Positions 24,966 through 36,231 of a stretch of DNA of 64,000 bases are shown piece by piece. The position numbers were made by a program, and so were the translations under genes. Within the stretch, counting starts at the first letter, position 1, and every line of letters begins with the position of its first letter. The notes below the pieces were generated by a model. That model made no database searches. It worked only from the letters and a program-made list of their open reading frames with translations, and had not been told where the DNA came from. Origin of the DNA: Rhexocercosporidium sp. MPI-PUGE-AT-0058 (Eukaryota > Ascomycota > Leotiomycetes > Helotiales); assembly GCA_020746875.1 (NCBI GenBank), contig JAGTJL010000021.1:744001-808000 (forward strand), written 5' to 3'.

Positions 24966-25157
24966 ATGCCTAGTTCTCGAGACTCCAAGAAGGATGGTGG
25001 ATCATCGAAGTCCAAACCTGTCCCTGAATGGTTCTGGAGATGCTGCCAATGCCAGCAACACGGAGGCATGTCAGTAAAATTAGTTGTGGCTTGCCCAGGT
25101 TGTGGAGTCTTCCGCTGTGGAAATTGCCCTATGGAAAGCGTTAAGGGGAAGAAATAA
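24966..25157 (+). CDS. Very small protein with one CCxC/CxxC module
   Basis: A single 63-codon open frame with a good promoter-like region upstream. A Lys/Ser/Pro-rich N terminus of 20 residues is followed by one module: W22, W24, C26 C27 x C29, then C43 x2 C46, C51 x2 C54, and a short basic tail. It is the smallest of the three related proteins in this window and lacks the His found between the second and third Cys pair (Val48 is there instead). Cys spacing could still bind one metal ion. No secretion signal is present. Function is unknown; the gene is supported by the shared module and not by length. Confidence 0.66.
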   Translation: MPSSRDSKKDGGSSKSKPVPEWFWRCCQCQQHGGMSVKLVVACPGCGVFRCGNCPMESVKGKK

Positions 25158-28100
25158 AGTAAATTCATCGTCGATTGGTCTACTCACAATGCTGACTATC
25201 TGTTCAGGCCACACCCACCTTCAAAACTTCATCATCCGTTACAATCTCTGGGTTCTGACGCCGGAGCCCTTGAAAGTAGCCGCGCTTACATTTTGGGGGA
25301 TAGAAGTTCTACAACGGTGATCTCTCGCTGGATTTTTGGGCTTGGGCATAGCAGGTGGAGTACAATTAGAAGCATTGCACAGGAGATCCTCGCGGGTCTA
25401 TTCCCAGTTTCATGTTGTCTTTCATTATTTGATTTTGGTACTCGGTTTCATAGGCTTGCGGGGACGGTTATGATGTGTTGCGAATATAGACTTGCTTAAT
25501 GAAGTTTCATGAAATCTTTCAGCCACACTTACAGTCTCTCACATTTTTTTACCCTAAATTTAAAAGAGCAAGTTTTTAGGCATTGCGGGATTAGATGATT
25601 ACTATGCATGTGTTTGTTTTACATTCTGCTGACGTCTATTGTTGACATCGAATTTGAGCCTCAGGACGGAGGTCGCCTCATCTGTGCAACAGATATTAAT
25701 CGTTTCAACAAGTCCCGAGAGATCTCAAAATTCGACAGAAACGGCCAACATCATCATCCCCAGCAACATCACAACGCCACAGAGAGGGACCGACCCAAGT
25801 TGAAACCATTCACACTCTCCCTCATACACCCCTCCATCAGGCTGAAGGTTGCAGAGATAATTCCCATCCTGGATCCGCCCCGGCCAAGTGTGACGGCGAT
25901 TCGATGAAAGCCTAGCACATCTCCTCCTCCCCTGCCCCTCAACCTGGCAATCCAAGCCCCCTTCAAGATACCCAGGAGGTCTGGGTGAGATCTACAAGGT
26001 TGAGAGAGCCTCGGGCTCGCATTCCCGGGAAAGGATTCGAGAGGGCATGCACGCCCTATGTCAACTACCGACTACCGCTCAGCCCTCTTCCTCCCTTCAG
26101 GCGCAGCGGTGCGTGAATATCGCTATCCAGGTCAGAGGCCTCATTTCCATCTAGCGCCTGGAGACTGGCTCCAAGCCTCACCGACGAGGTAATGAACTCG
26201 CCCAAGTTGCCCAACCCAACCTCAAAAAATGGCGGCCTCACTTCACGGGAGTTCCAGCTCAGCCAACATCCTAATCCTTCTTCCATTCCCAGAAAGGACG
26301 TAGAATCCCGCCCTCAAGAGCCTTTTCAGGCTAGTCTTTTTGCCTCGTTGTACGCCCCATGCCTTGCAGCAGGCTGCCATCTCCCTCGGTCAACCCACCG
26401 AGTATCCAGGGCGGACAACGGTGCCCATAGCATGGCGGTGTGAAAACCTCATCTCCGGAGCCAACACACCGAGTATTGAACACTTGCTTCGCTGTTCTCC
26501 GATGGTGCTGCGCGAGGGTGAGGTGAGGTACGTGTCTTTCTTGTTGGTAGGGTGTCATTTCAAGGTTATTTGAGCCTCAGCCTTGTCTGGACAAGGGGTC
26601 GGAGAATCGAAGGTTCGGTCACGGGATTGGAAATCCTCGCTTCCAGGTTGAGTTGGACAGGGGTCTGGTTCCGAAGTGCAAAAAAAACAAATCTTTCCCT
26701 TCTTTCCTTCAAAGTCAACAAAAAACACTCACTCAACCTATCGGTAAAGCGTACTGTACACCGCCGCGAGACACTCATGCGTCCATTCCGTAATAGCGGC
26801 GTATTGTACCGGGGATTCGCATCCGACAGCCTCATCGCCCTATCCCCACGCGCCGAGATGGAGGGATGCTGACGTGCCCAGCATGTGACTCGTCATCAGA
26901 AAGATATCCCTCAGTATATCTCGCAAGAACAGCGCGGACGGTGATACCGGATCGAGTTGAGATGTGAAATTCAAGGCAAGGTATCTGCTTGAGTCAATTA
27001 GTACTCGCTCGTACTGCGTCAAATGACAGTGCTTCTCTTGTTTCCGCATCACCAGCACCAGCAGCCTCACTTGAAGGAAATGAGCCGCGTTCATCCGCTG
27101 CAGCTGTAGCCTCGCGGAGTTTTTCGCCGAGTAATGTTGCCCTGTTTTGGTTTCGTGTGTGTGAGAGGTCCACATACCTGATAGATGAATCATATGAAGC
27201 CTGATGTTAGATGGATGCGAGTACGTGTATGAGGCTCGGTGAGAAGAGGTGGGAAGACGATGTTTATATGAATGTGTTTTGTCTTTTATTGTTTGTTTTT
27301 AGTACGGACTCACCCTATCCATGTCGTGTTCTTGCATACGTACTTCATCTTGACAAATTAACGAGGGCTCCGGATGTTATCTTCTGACCCGATTATCTCG
27401 TGGGGGCCACTTAGATCGTGAGTGTGCTGGGCTGGCGTCGATACGGTGGATTTGGTGGTGTGACGAGAAAATGATTGAGAGGTCTGTATGGAGCTTTGAA
27501 GCGATGGTGCGGAGTTTGTTTTATGAGAAACTCCGTTTCGCATCACACAACAGAAGAGACCGGTGCCCGATTGTGCTGTAGCTGGGACGGTAGCAGCATA
27601 TTCCGCGGTTCGAGGAGGCATCTCTATTTGCTGGCAAGATTCCGAGACTTAATGAATTTCTGCTCTTATAATTCATTCTCATCTTATCTCACTCCAAGTT
27701 CGTGTTGTTTCTCCTCGGTTGAGATGCTAGGGGCCAATGGATGCTGTGGGATAGTTTTCACTACTCGTTCCTGAGCCTTCAATCTTCTCAAGAGACCGAT
27801 CTTGTCCTACTGTTCTGCTATTGAAGCATAAACATTGACACCAATAGTACAGTATGAAAGTCTCTGAACACCTCGTCTTTGCTCTTATCCAACTTCCCAA
27901 ATCATACCAGATCAGACAGTGATCTCCTTCCAGAATCTCCACCACATCCACAATCGTTGAGCCAATCCTCGATTCGATTTGAAACTTAGTTTTCCACGCC
28001 TTTGTATAGACCAGCGTTGGTAATTATAAAAAGCAATCTACAATATGGATCTCGAACAAGGAAGAAGAGGAACATCCGGTTCAGGCAGGAAGATAATAAA

Positions 28101-31100
28101 TCCCCAGCGATGAACTCCACATTCACAAGCGACCTTCGCTAGGGAGATAGCTACCCTTGAATGCTGCTGACCCAAACTTTCTTCCGCGTACTTGGTAAAT
28201 TGGAAGCCAGAGTACCCGTATTAACTAGCCTCCTTAGTCCCACCTCAATATTAAAACCAGATCGAGATCGACTTAGAAGATTACTATATGCAAAATACTT
28301 CCTCATGATTGCGTTCACTAGTCCACATCGCCTAACTTGCCCTGCCATGGCATGATGTGGTCTCATCAACCTGTAACCGAGCACCCCCAATTCCATTCCT
28401 GTCCTTTTCCTAACTAGACGAGGAACTCTACAATAGAGTTCGTCATCCTGGAATCCTTTCTTTGTATTTACTTTTCACCTAGTTAGATCCGAGGCTTAGA
28501 GTTGTATGATCGGCTAGAGAAGGTTTGGGAGAAATGACGATGGGATGTCTTGACTCTTGAGGACGGGGGTAGTTGGTTTATTAGCGTTTCGATTGATCGC
28601 CGGTGGGTTTTTTCTTGAACTGACGTCGTCGTGGAAGTATATTTGATTTTGATTTTGATTTTTTGTAAACAAATGGAATTGGCATTTGGGGATGGTGAGA
28701 AATTGAGATTTCTTTCAAGATTGGGGGTCAGAAATAAGGGAAGAGATTCCAGTTTATAAACATGTCCTGCTTCTTGAATTGATTTTGGTGTTGGTGTCTA
28801 CTTGCTCTCTTGAATTTTGACATCCAGCTACTCGAGTTGATTTGAGTCGGCGAATACAAGGACAATTTGCGTGAAAGAGCCGACGTCGGGGTCTTTGCAG
28901 ATCTACTCGAACGTGAACAGTGCTTTGGGATCCGGACCCCGGATACCGGAGATTATATTCGATCATCGGGAGACGATAGACAGAGACAGAGGATGGTTAG
29001 ATCAGCGATCGTCCTTCGGGAGCTGAGGGATGAGACAGTGAGACAGTGCGAGATTACTCAGCCGATCATAAGATAAATCTGTCCAGCGGTGAGGTGATTA
29101 GAAGTAGGATTGATTGATCCATGTTCGAATACCTACCTCCCTACATTACGAGGCGCTCTTATGGCATGTCTACACCTACATATTTTCACATGTGAGTGAG
29201 GAATTCCGTTGGAGCGCGGAATATCCCAAACCAGTAAAAGCGACCGTTGAGCTGACATGATTGACATCTGAAATTGAAATCTTGGTGTCTTGGTGCTTCA
29301 GGTTCTCTTCAAATAGAAATGCCAAGGTGTTCCCACGTGGAGTGGGGAATGAGGTCATTGTCGGTGGGTTGTCGTGTCGGGGAATCTCCGTACGGTGTCT
29401 ATCGATAAGGGGACTAAATGCTGATTTTTAAAATAAGATGAGCCGTCCGTACTTGAGTAGAGCGAACCTTACTTCTCGTATCAATTAAGTAAATGGCTCA
29501 CTTGATTTGGTAGTCCTTTTTGTGCATTTTGTTCTCTCGGTCTGATGGTACATTTCAATGCTGGGCACTGGTGGCATGTTCACTGGTAGCTCGGTTTTTT
29601 TTTTGTTGAATGGGAAGGCCAGGGTTCGTGCCGAGCAGCTGTTAGAGAGATGCATTATTCTGGGAGTAATAGACTTCGCTTATCGCAACATCAAGCTTGA
29701 TCCAGACAAGAGACAAAAGCTACTTACAGTACTGTACAATTCTAGGTTTATCAAGTCTGCTTCACTTAACGATCTCAGCGGTCTTTAATTTAGACTTTTG
29801 CGATATGTACTACCGGTAGTGTTGAATTGACGATGAGAAGTCTGAGCTAAGCATGCCTTGAGAGCGAGTAGATTACGTGGCCATGGCAGCAAGTACACGC
29901 AGGAGGGCTTTAGCTTTCCTGGTATTGCGGCTCTGATTGCTTGGTCTTCAAACGCCGTGGTGATACTCGTGGCTATTTACTGGTCGACTGCACGGCAGAT
30001 GCAATTAGTTGTCGGTGCATTGCATCTCCAGCCTGGTCTTTGTAACAGCCCAGTAGCAAGACGGTGGTGAGGTGGTGTGAATAGATAGATGCATTGATAC
30101 AAGACAACAAAGACTTGCCCATCACTTCTTGAATTGAAGCAGAGCTTGGAAATCCCTCAACAACAACTGCAGCATCTAGGACTGCTTATCTCGCACAACC
30201 CGACACGACACGACTCGACAAGTGCAGTGCTTGAATTCCTTCGTCTGATGGTGGAGGCTCCTCCGGCTCATCCCTTCAGGTGACAAGTTCAGGCCAAACA
30301 GGTGTGTTAGGTGCACCTATTTTTGGAGTTTCAGTGCTCGCAAAGGAGTTTAGGGTACCAGAATCTCGGAGTGCAGGTGGTGGTGTTGCAGGCCAGGCTA
30401 AATAGCTGCATACGACATTTGTAGCAGGCGAGGGATAAAGTCCTGGGTACGGTGCAGACAAGGTACGGATTTTACAATAGGAGGGAGGAAGAGGATCGGA
30501 CAGAACAGGATTGCGTTCGTAAGTAAGTACTTCGTACCTTTCAGCGCCGAGAAGACAAGAGAAGAGAAGTTGAGGCCAGCTATCTGATTGGATATAGGGC
30601 ATTTTCAGCAGCTCAGCGTGCGTGCAGACGCAGGTGGAGTCAGCAAGAAATCCAAGTCGAAGTCCTCCATGAGAGGCATCCATCCATCCAATCCAGCACG
30701 ACGTGTTTCCCCTGATCTGGTTCTGTCGGCGCTGGTTACCTTGGTAGGTATAATATCCTCCCTGGCCCCTGTCTACAAGAGCCTTTACCAAGAACCTCCC
30801 TCGACCAAAAACACGGGAACCTTACTGTACTTTGGGCTACCTCACTTTCGAGAACTTCACCTCGTCCATCCATCCATCTATCCATCCATCATATCGTAAT
30901 CTGTTCGTCATTTCGAAAAATCACCTTTAATTCCAGCCTCGCCTCTGACCGAACCAACCTCCAACAACCCACAGACAAGCATTTCTGACGGCACACGCAC
31001 GCACGTACGGCATTGAATGCGACTGACACCCTTGACGTAGCTGCTGCTTCTCCTCTCCCGCGATCAGCGTTCTCCGTACCCATTGAATGCGAAACGATCG

Positions 31101-31356
31101 ACTTTTGAAACGCAGACACGCACAGCCTCCTTGGCATTGAAGTCTCCCCGTTTCCCCTGCGACTTCTTTACTGCGCTGTGCTTGCTTGCTTCCTCAACCT
31201 TCTCGAACAACTTCACCTTTCAACCACGACCCCGATTCTCGAATTCATCATCTGCGACCGTTCCACCAGGAACCCGCCACCCTCCTTTTCCTCCTCTCCT
31301 CTTCTTTCGCTCTCTGAAATCCTACTGCAGGCATTGCTGCCAATTGCTTGCCCACG
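25158..31356. other. 6.2-kb gene desert
   Basis: No intact gene could be supported. Weak candidates only: a minus-strand stretch at 26870-27230 with a protein-like acidic end (GYLSDDESH) and a plausible intron (GTGAGG donor, TACTAAT branch, CAAGCAG acceptor), and a plus-strand frame 29558-29788 whose last 50 residues look protein-like. Simple repeats occur at 28640-28662 (GATTTT)n and 30866-30896 (CCAT)n. The last 300 bp are strongly C/T-rich and form the promoter and leader of the mannosyltransferase gene. Confidence 0.45.
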
Positions 31357-32581
31357 ATGTTAACCTTCCGGAGAGCTCTCGTGGGAGCGGCTTGCTTCCT
31401 CACAATGCTATTCCTCATCACTCGTACACACTCATCACCACCGAGCGATCTATTGCCACCTCAAACCTCCGACTCGCGGCCTGCCATCGAACACACCACC
31501 CAGACAGGCTACACACAAAAGACACCCATCTCGAGCTCGAGTGGTAGACTTCCCAAGAAGCAGACAGGGGGCCAGCAGCTACTAATGGACATGTCGCGCG
31601 CACCGTTAAGAGACAAGCTAGCTTACCAATTCCCCTACGACGTCGAAGGCAAGTTCCCAGCCTACATCTGGCAGACGTGGAAGTACACGCCTGCGTCCGG
31701 GGAGTTCGGGGAGAATTTCAGACCCGCCGAGGCGTCGTGGAGTGAGAAGCATCCGGGGTTCATACACGAGGTCATCACGGATCAGGTTGCTGTGCATTTG
31801 TTGAGACATCTGTATGCGAGTGTGCCGGAGGTGTTGGAGGCGTACACGGCGCTGCCTTTGCCGGTGCTGAAGGCTGACTTCTTCCGCTACCTGATTCTGC
31901 TGGCCAGAGGAGGGATCTATTCGGATATCGATACGCATGCGTTGAAGTCGGCCGCGGAGTGGTTGCCAGAATCGGTTCCCAGAGATGCGGTTGGGTTGGT
32001 GATTGGTATCGAGGCAGATCCAGATCGTGATGATTGGGCAGAGTGGTATTCGAGACGGATTCAGTTCTGCCAGTGGACTATTCAGTCAAAACCCGGACAT
32101 CCTGTACTAAGGAGTATTGTGGCCAACATCACGGAGGAGACACTGAAGAAGCAGAAGCTGGGGACGCTGAAGGGCTTCAAGGATAACAAGGTCATTGAAT
32201 ATACAGGGCCTGCTGTCTGGACAGATGTGATCTTCGACTTCCTGAACGACCCTAAATACTATGAGACGTCCAAGAGCGAGAAGAACATCACATGGAGAGA
32301 CTTCACTGGCATGACAGCTGCCAAGGTAGTTGGAGATGTGGTTGTCCTCCCAATCACCAGTTTCAGTCCTGGAGTCCAGCAGATGGGAGCAGAAGATTAC
32401 GACCATCCAATGGCCTTTGTCAAACACGAGTTTGAAGGTATACTCCCCTTCTTTATTTTATCCTATTGGTCCAAAATTGACATCTGCAGGTACATGGAAA
32501 CCAGACCATCTCCGACACATAGGCATAACCAACGATCCAAACGATCCTAACAATCCCAATAACAAGAAGAAGCCCCAATAA
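31357..32581 (+). CDS. och1: Och1-type alpha-1,6-mannosyltransferase (GT32)
   Basis: Two exons (31357-32437, 32490-32581) total 1173 nt, 390 residues. The enzyme adds the first alpha-1,6-mannose to N-glycan cores in the Golgi. It is a type II membrane protein: a short cytosolic end with RRA, a hydrophobic anchor at about residues 7-22, a Ser/Pro/Thr stem to about 90, then the GT32 domain beginning FPAYIWQTWKY. The catalytic DXD is D190-I-D192 in GGIYSDIDTHAL. ATG 31357 is chosen because no in-frame ATG lies just before it and the context is CCCACG. The second exon encodes TWKPDHLRH and an Asn/Asp/Pro repeat ending in Lys. The intron has GTATAC donor and CTGCAG acceptor. Several GT32 paralogues exist in fungi, so Och1 versus Och1-like is not settled. 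Confidence 0.9.
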
Positions 32582-35500
32582 ACCACAAATCACTACTGTC
32601 ACCAACATTCATTGTACATTATTCGCACCCCCACACGACAAAGCAACATCCAAATTTTTCCTACTGCATACCACACGGCGTACAAATCTGCGAATTCCTT
32701 GCATAAGCGGCGTATAATTCCCCAGATGCTGGATTTGCACTGGCTGGAGAGAAATCCTCCTAATACTCTCTTGACTTGGTCTTGATGTTTTTCTTTCTCT
32801 GTTTGAACTGGGCTTGGAGGCAAGGTGGAGGTTTTGTGTATTCAAAAATAGACTTGGGGAGGGCTGGAGTCTTGATCGTTTTTCCTGTTTGATCGTTTTT
32901 CTAAAAAGTCGCTTTCCCCCTGGACGAAGCTTGATTGGACCTCTCTATGCTTGGACTGGATGACAGCTTGGAAGATTGAAATTAGGGACGTGGGAATACA
33001 ACAGTACCGCTCTATCTATTTGTTGGATGTAACGCAAAATAACGCAACAACACTCCCGCATACCATGTCCTTGTCCCGGTCCTGGTCCTGGTCCTGGCTA
33101 TTTGGGTTCGGGATTTGTGTAACAGGCACAAACGAGCGACTGGGCGAGCGAACAAACGAACGAACCTTTGATTAGAAGGGAGGCAGGCAGGGTATATGAG
33201 CACACAGAAGAGATATGGAATGGAATCGGGAAGAAGCAAAGAGGAGAGAGGAGAGAAACACGAGTTTTTCAAGAGCTGAAATCTTGTGTGTTGCATTTTG
33301 AGTTTTGTTTGAGGCTTTGCTTTCGTTTGTTTTTTGTCTTGTGGTCTTCCCTGTATCGTGGGAAGATGAATACGGGGATTAGAGAGAGATATGAAGGATG
33401 TGGAATGGAATGGGATTGGAAAGGGAGAAGGTGTCCCAGACCAGCGACTTTTCCGCCTTCCAACTGCTTTCAGGGCCTAGATTTCCGACTCCGGAAGGAA
33501 ATGAGGTAGAGGGAACCTGTAGAAAGGCAGTTGGCTAGGCATGTATATATACAATCGATGGTCCATCAACATCTGCTTGTTCCGTCTCCTCTACAAACAA
33601 CCTGCAAGATGTGCAAGAGCTGCCACACGAACTAGCCTGCCTAACCCGTGCATGTGCCGCTTGTTCGCATTCATTCATACAAGAGGTGATAACAGACAAG
33701 GGTAAAGTATACCTGGCGTCTCTCTGCCTCTACATCCTTCTCAATTCAACTATTCTCTTTTCATTCCTGCCAACAATGAATTCAACCTAGAATCCTAATT
33801 ATACCGTAACACTCAACCCAAAACCCCACAATATCCCTCCACAACCAAACCCACCCTTTTCATGCAGGAGCAACCAGATATTAAAAGATTGCGAGACCAG
33901 AGGATCTAACGACGCGCAGTAAGAGAACAAACTGCGAATCCGTGGAAAGAAAAGATAATGAAGTATTAGAGGGTTATGTATTTTTGATTTCGGGGGGTGG
34001 GGGATTGTCCTGAGATTCTGTAATAACTTACAGTATGACTGCTATGGTCAGTATATATTACAATAAGCATAATTTAGGTGACATGTCAGGGGAGGCGGAA
34101 TTTTGAGTTTTCTAGAATGGTGTATTTAACGTGCAGTAATAGGAATGAATACAACTAGATGACTCGATCCCTTGACTAGAGGGTGTACTAATCATCACTG
34201 ATGGTCCCCCGCTCAGTCGCTAACCTGCGTATTGCACGCACGCTTCGGCGCTGGATCACTTTTCCCAGGAAATAGGACTCAGCAAAATTTATGACCGGAA
34301 GTGGACATCGTGCGATAAGAATCTGGCGACAAGTGTTCCAACCAACAGCAGGCGAGAACTGATGGGTTTAGTAGACGGTGTGTACTCCATATATAAGACT
34401 GGCGATGTGCGAATGGCAACAAACTGCACCGGAGATGTCCATCATTCGAGAGTCCATATAATGGTATATAAGGCTTCAAGGAAGGATACGGAAAGGTAGA
34501 AGGCATGGCTAAGTTTAACGTGACGATCGACTTGAGGTCTGTCGACTACTTGAACGTGGCCGTCCACAATCTACTGTACTGCTGTATTGCGTTCCGGCCC
34601 ATTCGCCCCAGTCATCTGCGAACCCTATCAAGGACTCCCGCTGCTCGCCTTCGCTCTGGGTTCTCGAGTGACCTCCATCATACCAGTATCTGTTGCACCG
34701 GGATTTGCGGCTCTCTATCCTTTGTTCTCCTACTTACAGCAAGAGATACAGTCCACTGCTGCTTCTTCGGCGGTAATAAGCGAGCTTAAGATGCTAATCA
34801 AGAGTGGGTAGGAAGAGACTCTAACATCTTCCCCATCGGCCTAGCTGTGCGGAGACCCGACAACAGTGACATATGCAGACTTAGGGCAGAACCAGAATAC
34901 TGAACTCATGGAATGCTAGGATTATCGAGACACAGCCAGTCTCTGACAACTTGCGTCGCACCTGTACCTTTTGGCTTGTCCCAAGATCCATTCCGTTCCG
35001 TCTTCTCTGTTGACTCGTCTGTTCCAGCATTGTCTGGATCTTGCGCAAGATTGCTGAGAAACTCATCCGAGAGTTGACCTAGAGACTGACGTGATCTAGC
35101 TTCAGCAGTATTATGGCCGACTGAAATTAGATTCCCAGTGGTTGAGACGAGTGCTTGATGGCCGCCGTCAGCAGTAGCAACTTCCGTGTGGTCGTTCATG
35201 CCTTCCCCACCTGCTGGCATCGACCTTTGGGTGCAAATGGCTAGTCGCTACTTGATGCTGTCCACGTCTTCTTTAAATGTCTCTTGCTCGGCTGTTTACT
35301 CGTTCGAGTGAGAGTCTGGTAGGGGCGGACGGAGAGATGTGTACTGTACTGGATCAGCACCCGGGGAGTGATCTGCTAGATAGGGCGGATGTTGGATACC
35401 ATTGAGCCTGTGGAGCTCTGCAACCCGTCGATTTACCCGCAGATCGAGTGTTTTGTCTCTCTGAATCGCCGCGATTTTGCCGTCCTTTTCGAGGACGAGC

Positions 35501-36231
35501 CGATAGACCTCGAGCATGTTTTTTCTTAGGTCATGCGCAGTGTGCCAGTCATAGCCGTAGTAATTGACATCGTCGACTATCATAGTACGTCTGCCCCAGA
35601 TCTCTATAGCGAGGGGTTGGAGAAGTAGCTGACAGTCCTTTTGAGAGTGGCTGATCGCAAGACATCTCTCATTTGATTTTGCACGAATGCTTCTACTGAG
35701 CCACGGTAGTCTGTGCTATCGAATAGTCGTGTTAGGGGGTCGAGAAATAGCCGCATAGGTCGCTGCTCCCTAATGGCGTTTGTTGCATCTTCATCGAAAG
35801 TACTCATGACGGGGAGTATGGAGGCATCAGTCATGGCTGCACCGACGAGTTTCCACAACAATGACGACAAAGCTGCCTTTGCAGCTTAGGTAAGTAATGG
35901 ATTTAAGTAATTCAGGCATGCAAGTAAGTACCTGAGTAAATAAGTAGGTATATTGAACTCAATATGCTCTCAAGCACCTTAGCCCCTTACTCCAGTTGTT
36001 GCTCGCTAAATTAGCGAACAACAACGGAATCCCGCCGCCCCTCCCTTCGGCACGACCCCGCATTTCAGCTTCCCAGGATCAGCTAGGCCGAGCTACAGAG
36101 CCGTACCTGGGGTTTTCAGGTACGACAACCCTCGTTCTACCATGTGCCCATGTCCTTCTCCTGACCTCTCAATTGCCATTGCACCCGATGCTATTCTCAA
36201 GAACGACTGAGTGCTAGGAGATGATCTCGCT
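32582..36231. other. Intergenic region containing a gene relic
   Basis: Apart from the relic described separately at 34906-35880, no gene is supported. Simple repeats include GGTCCT tandem copies near 33077-33098 and (GAAC)n near 33145-33165. Frames on both strands at 33012-33509 are low-complexity shadows. The last 300 bp are the promoter side of the acyl-CoA synthetase gene. Confidence 0.45.
34906..35880 (-). pseudogene. Unrecognised gene relic, probably frameshifted
   Basis: Three minus-strand segments look like coding sequence from one or two genes. At 35880-35620 a helical segment reads DEDATNAIREQRP, LFLDPLTRLFDSTDYRG and FVQNQMRDVLRSA. A frame change near 35625 leads into LAIEIWGRRTMIVDDVNYYG, DWHTAHDLRKNMLEVYRLV and a stop at 35296. 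A separate Ser/Thr/Asp/Glu-rich frame occupies 35220-34906. No splice pair of normal length joins the first two segments (the best candidate would be about 30 bp). I do not recognise the family. A real gene with an unseen intron remains possible. Confidence 0.4.

Noticed and set aside
30276..30791. 171-codon minus-strand frame upstream of och1
   Set aside because: No domain, no conserved-looking segments; lies in the promoter side of och1.
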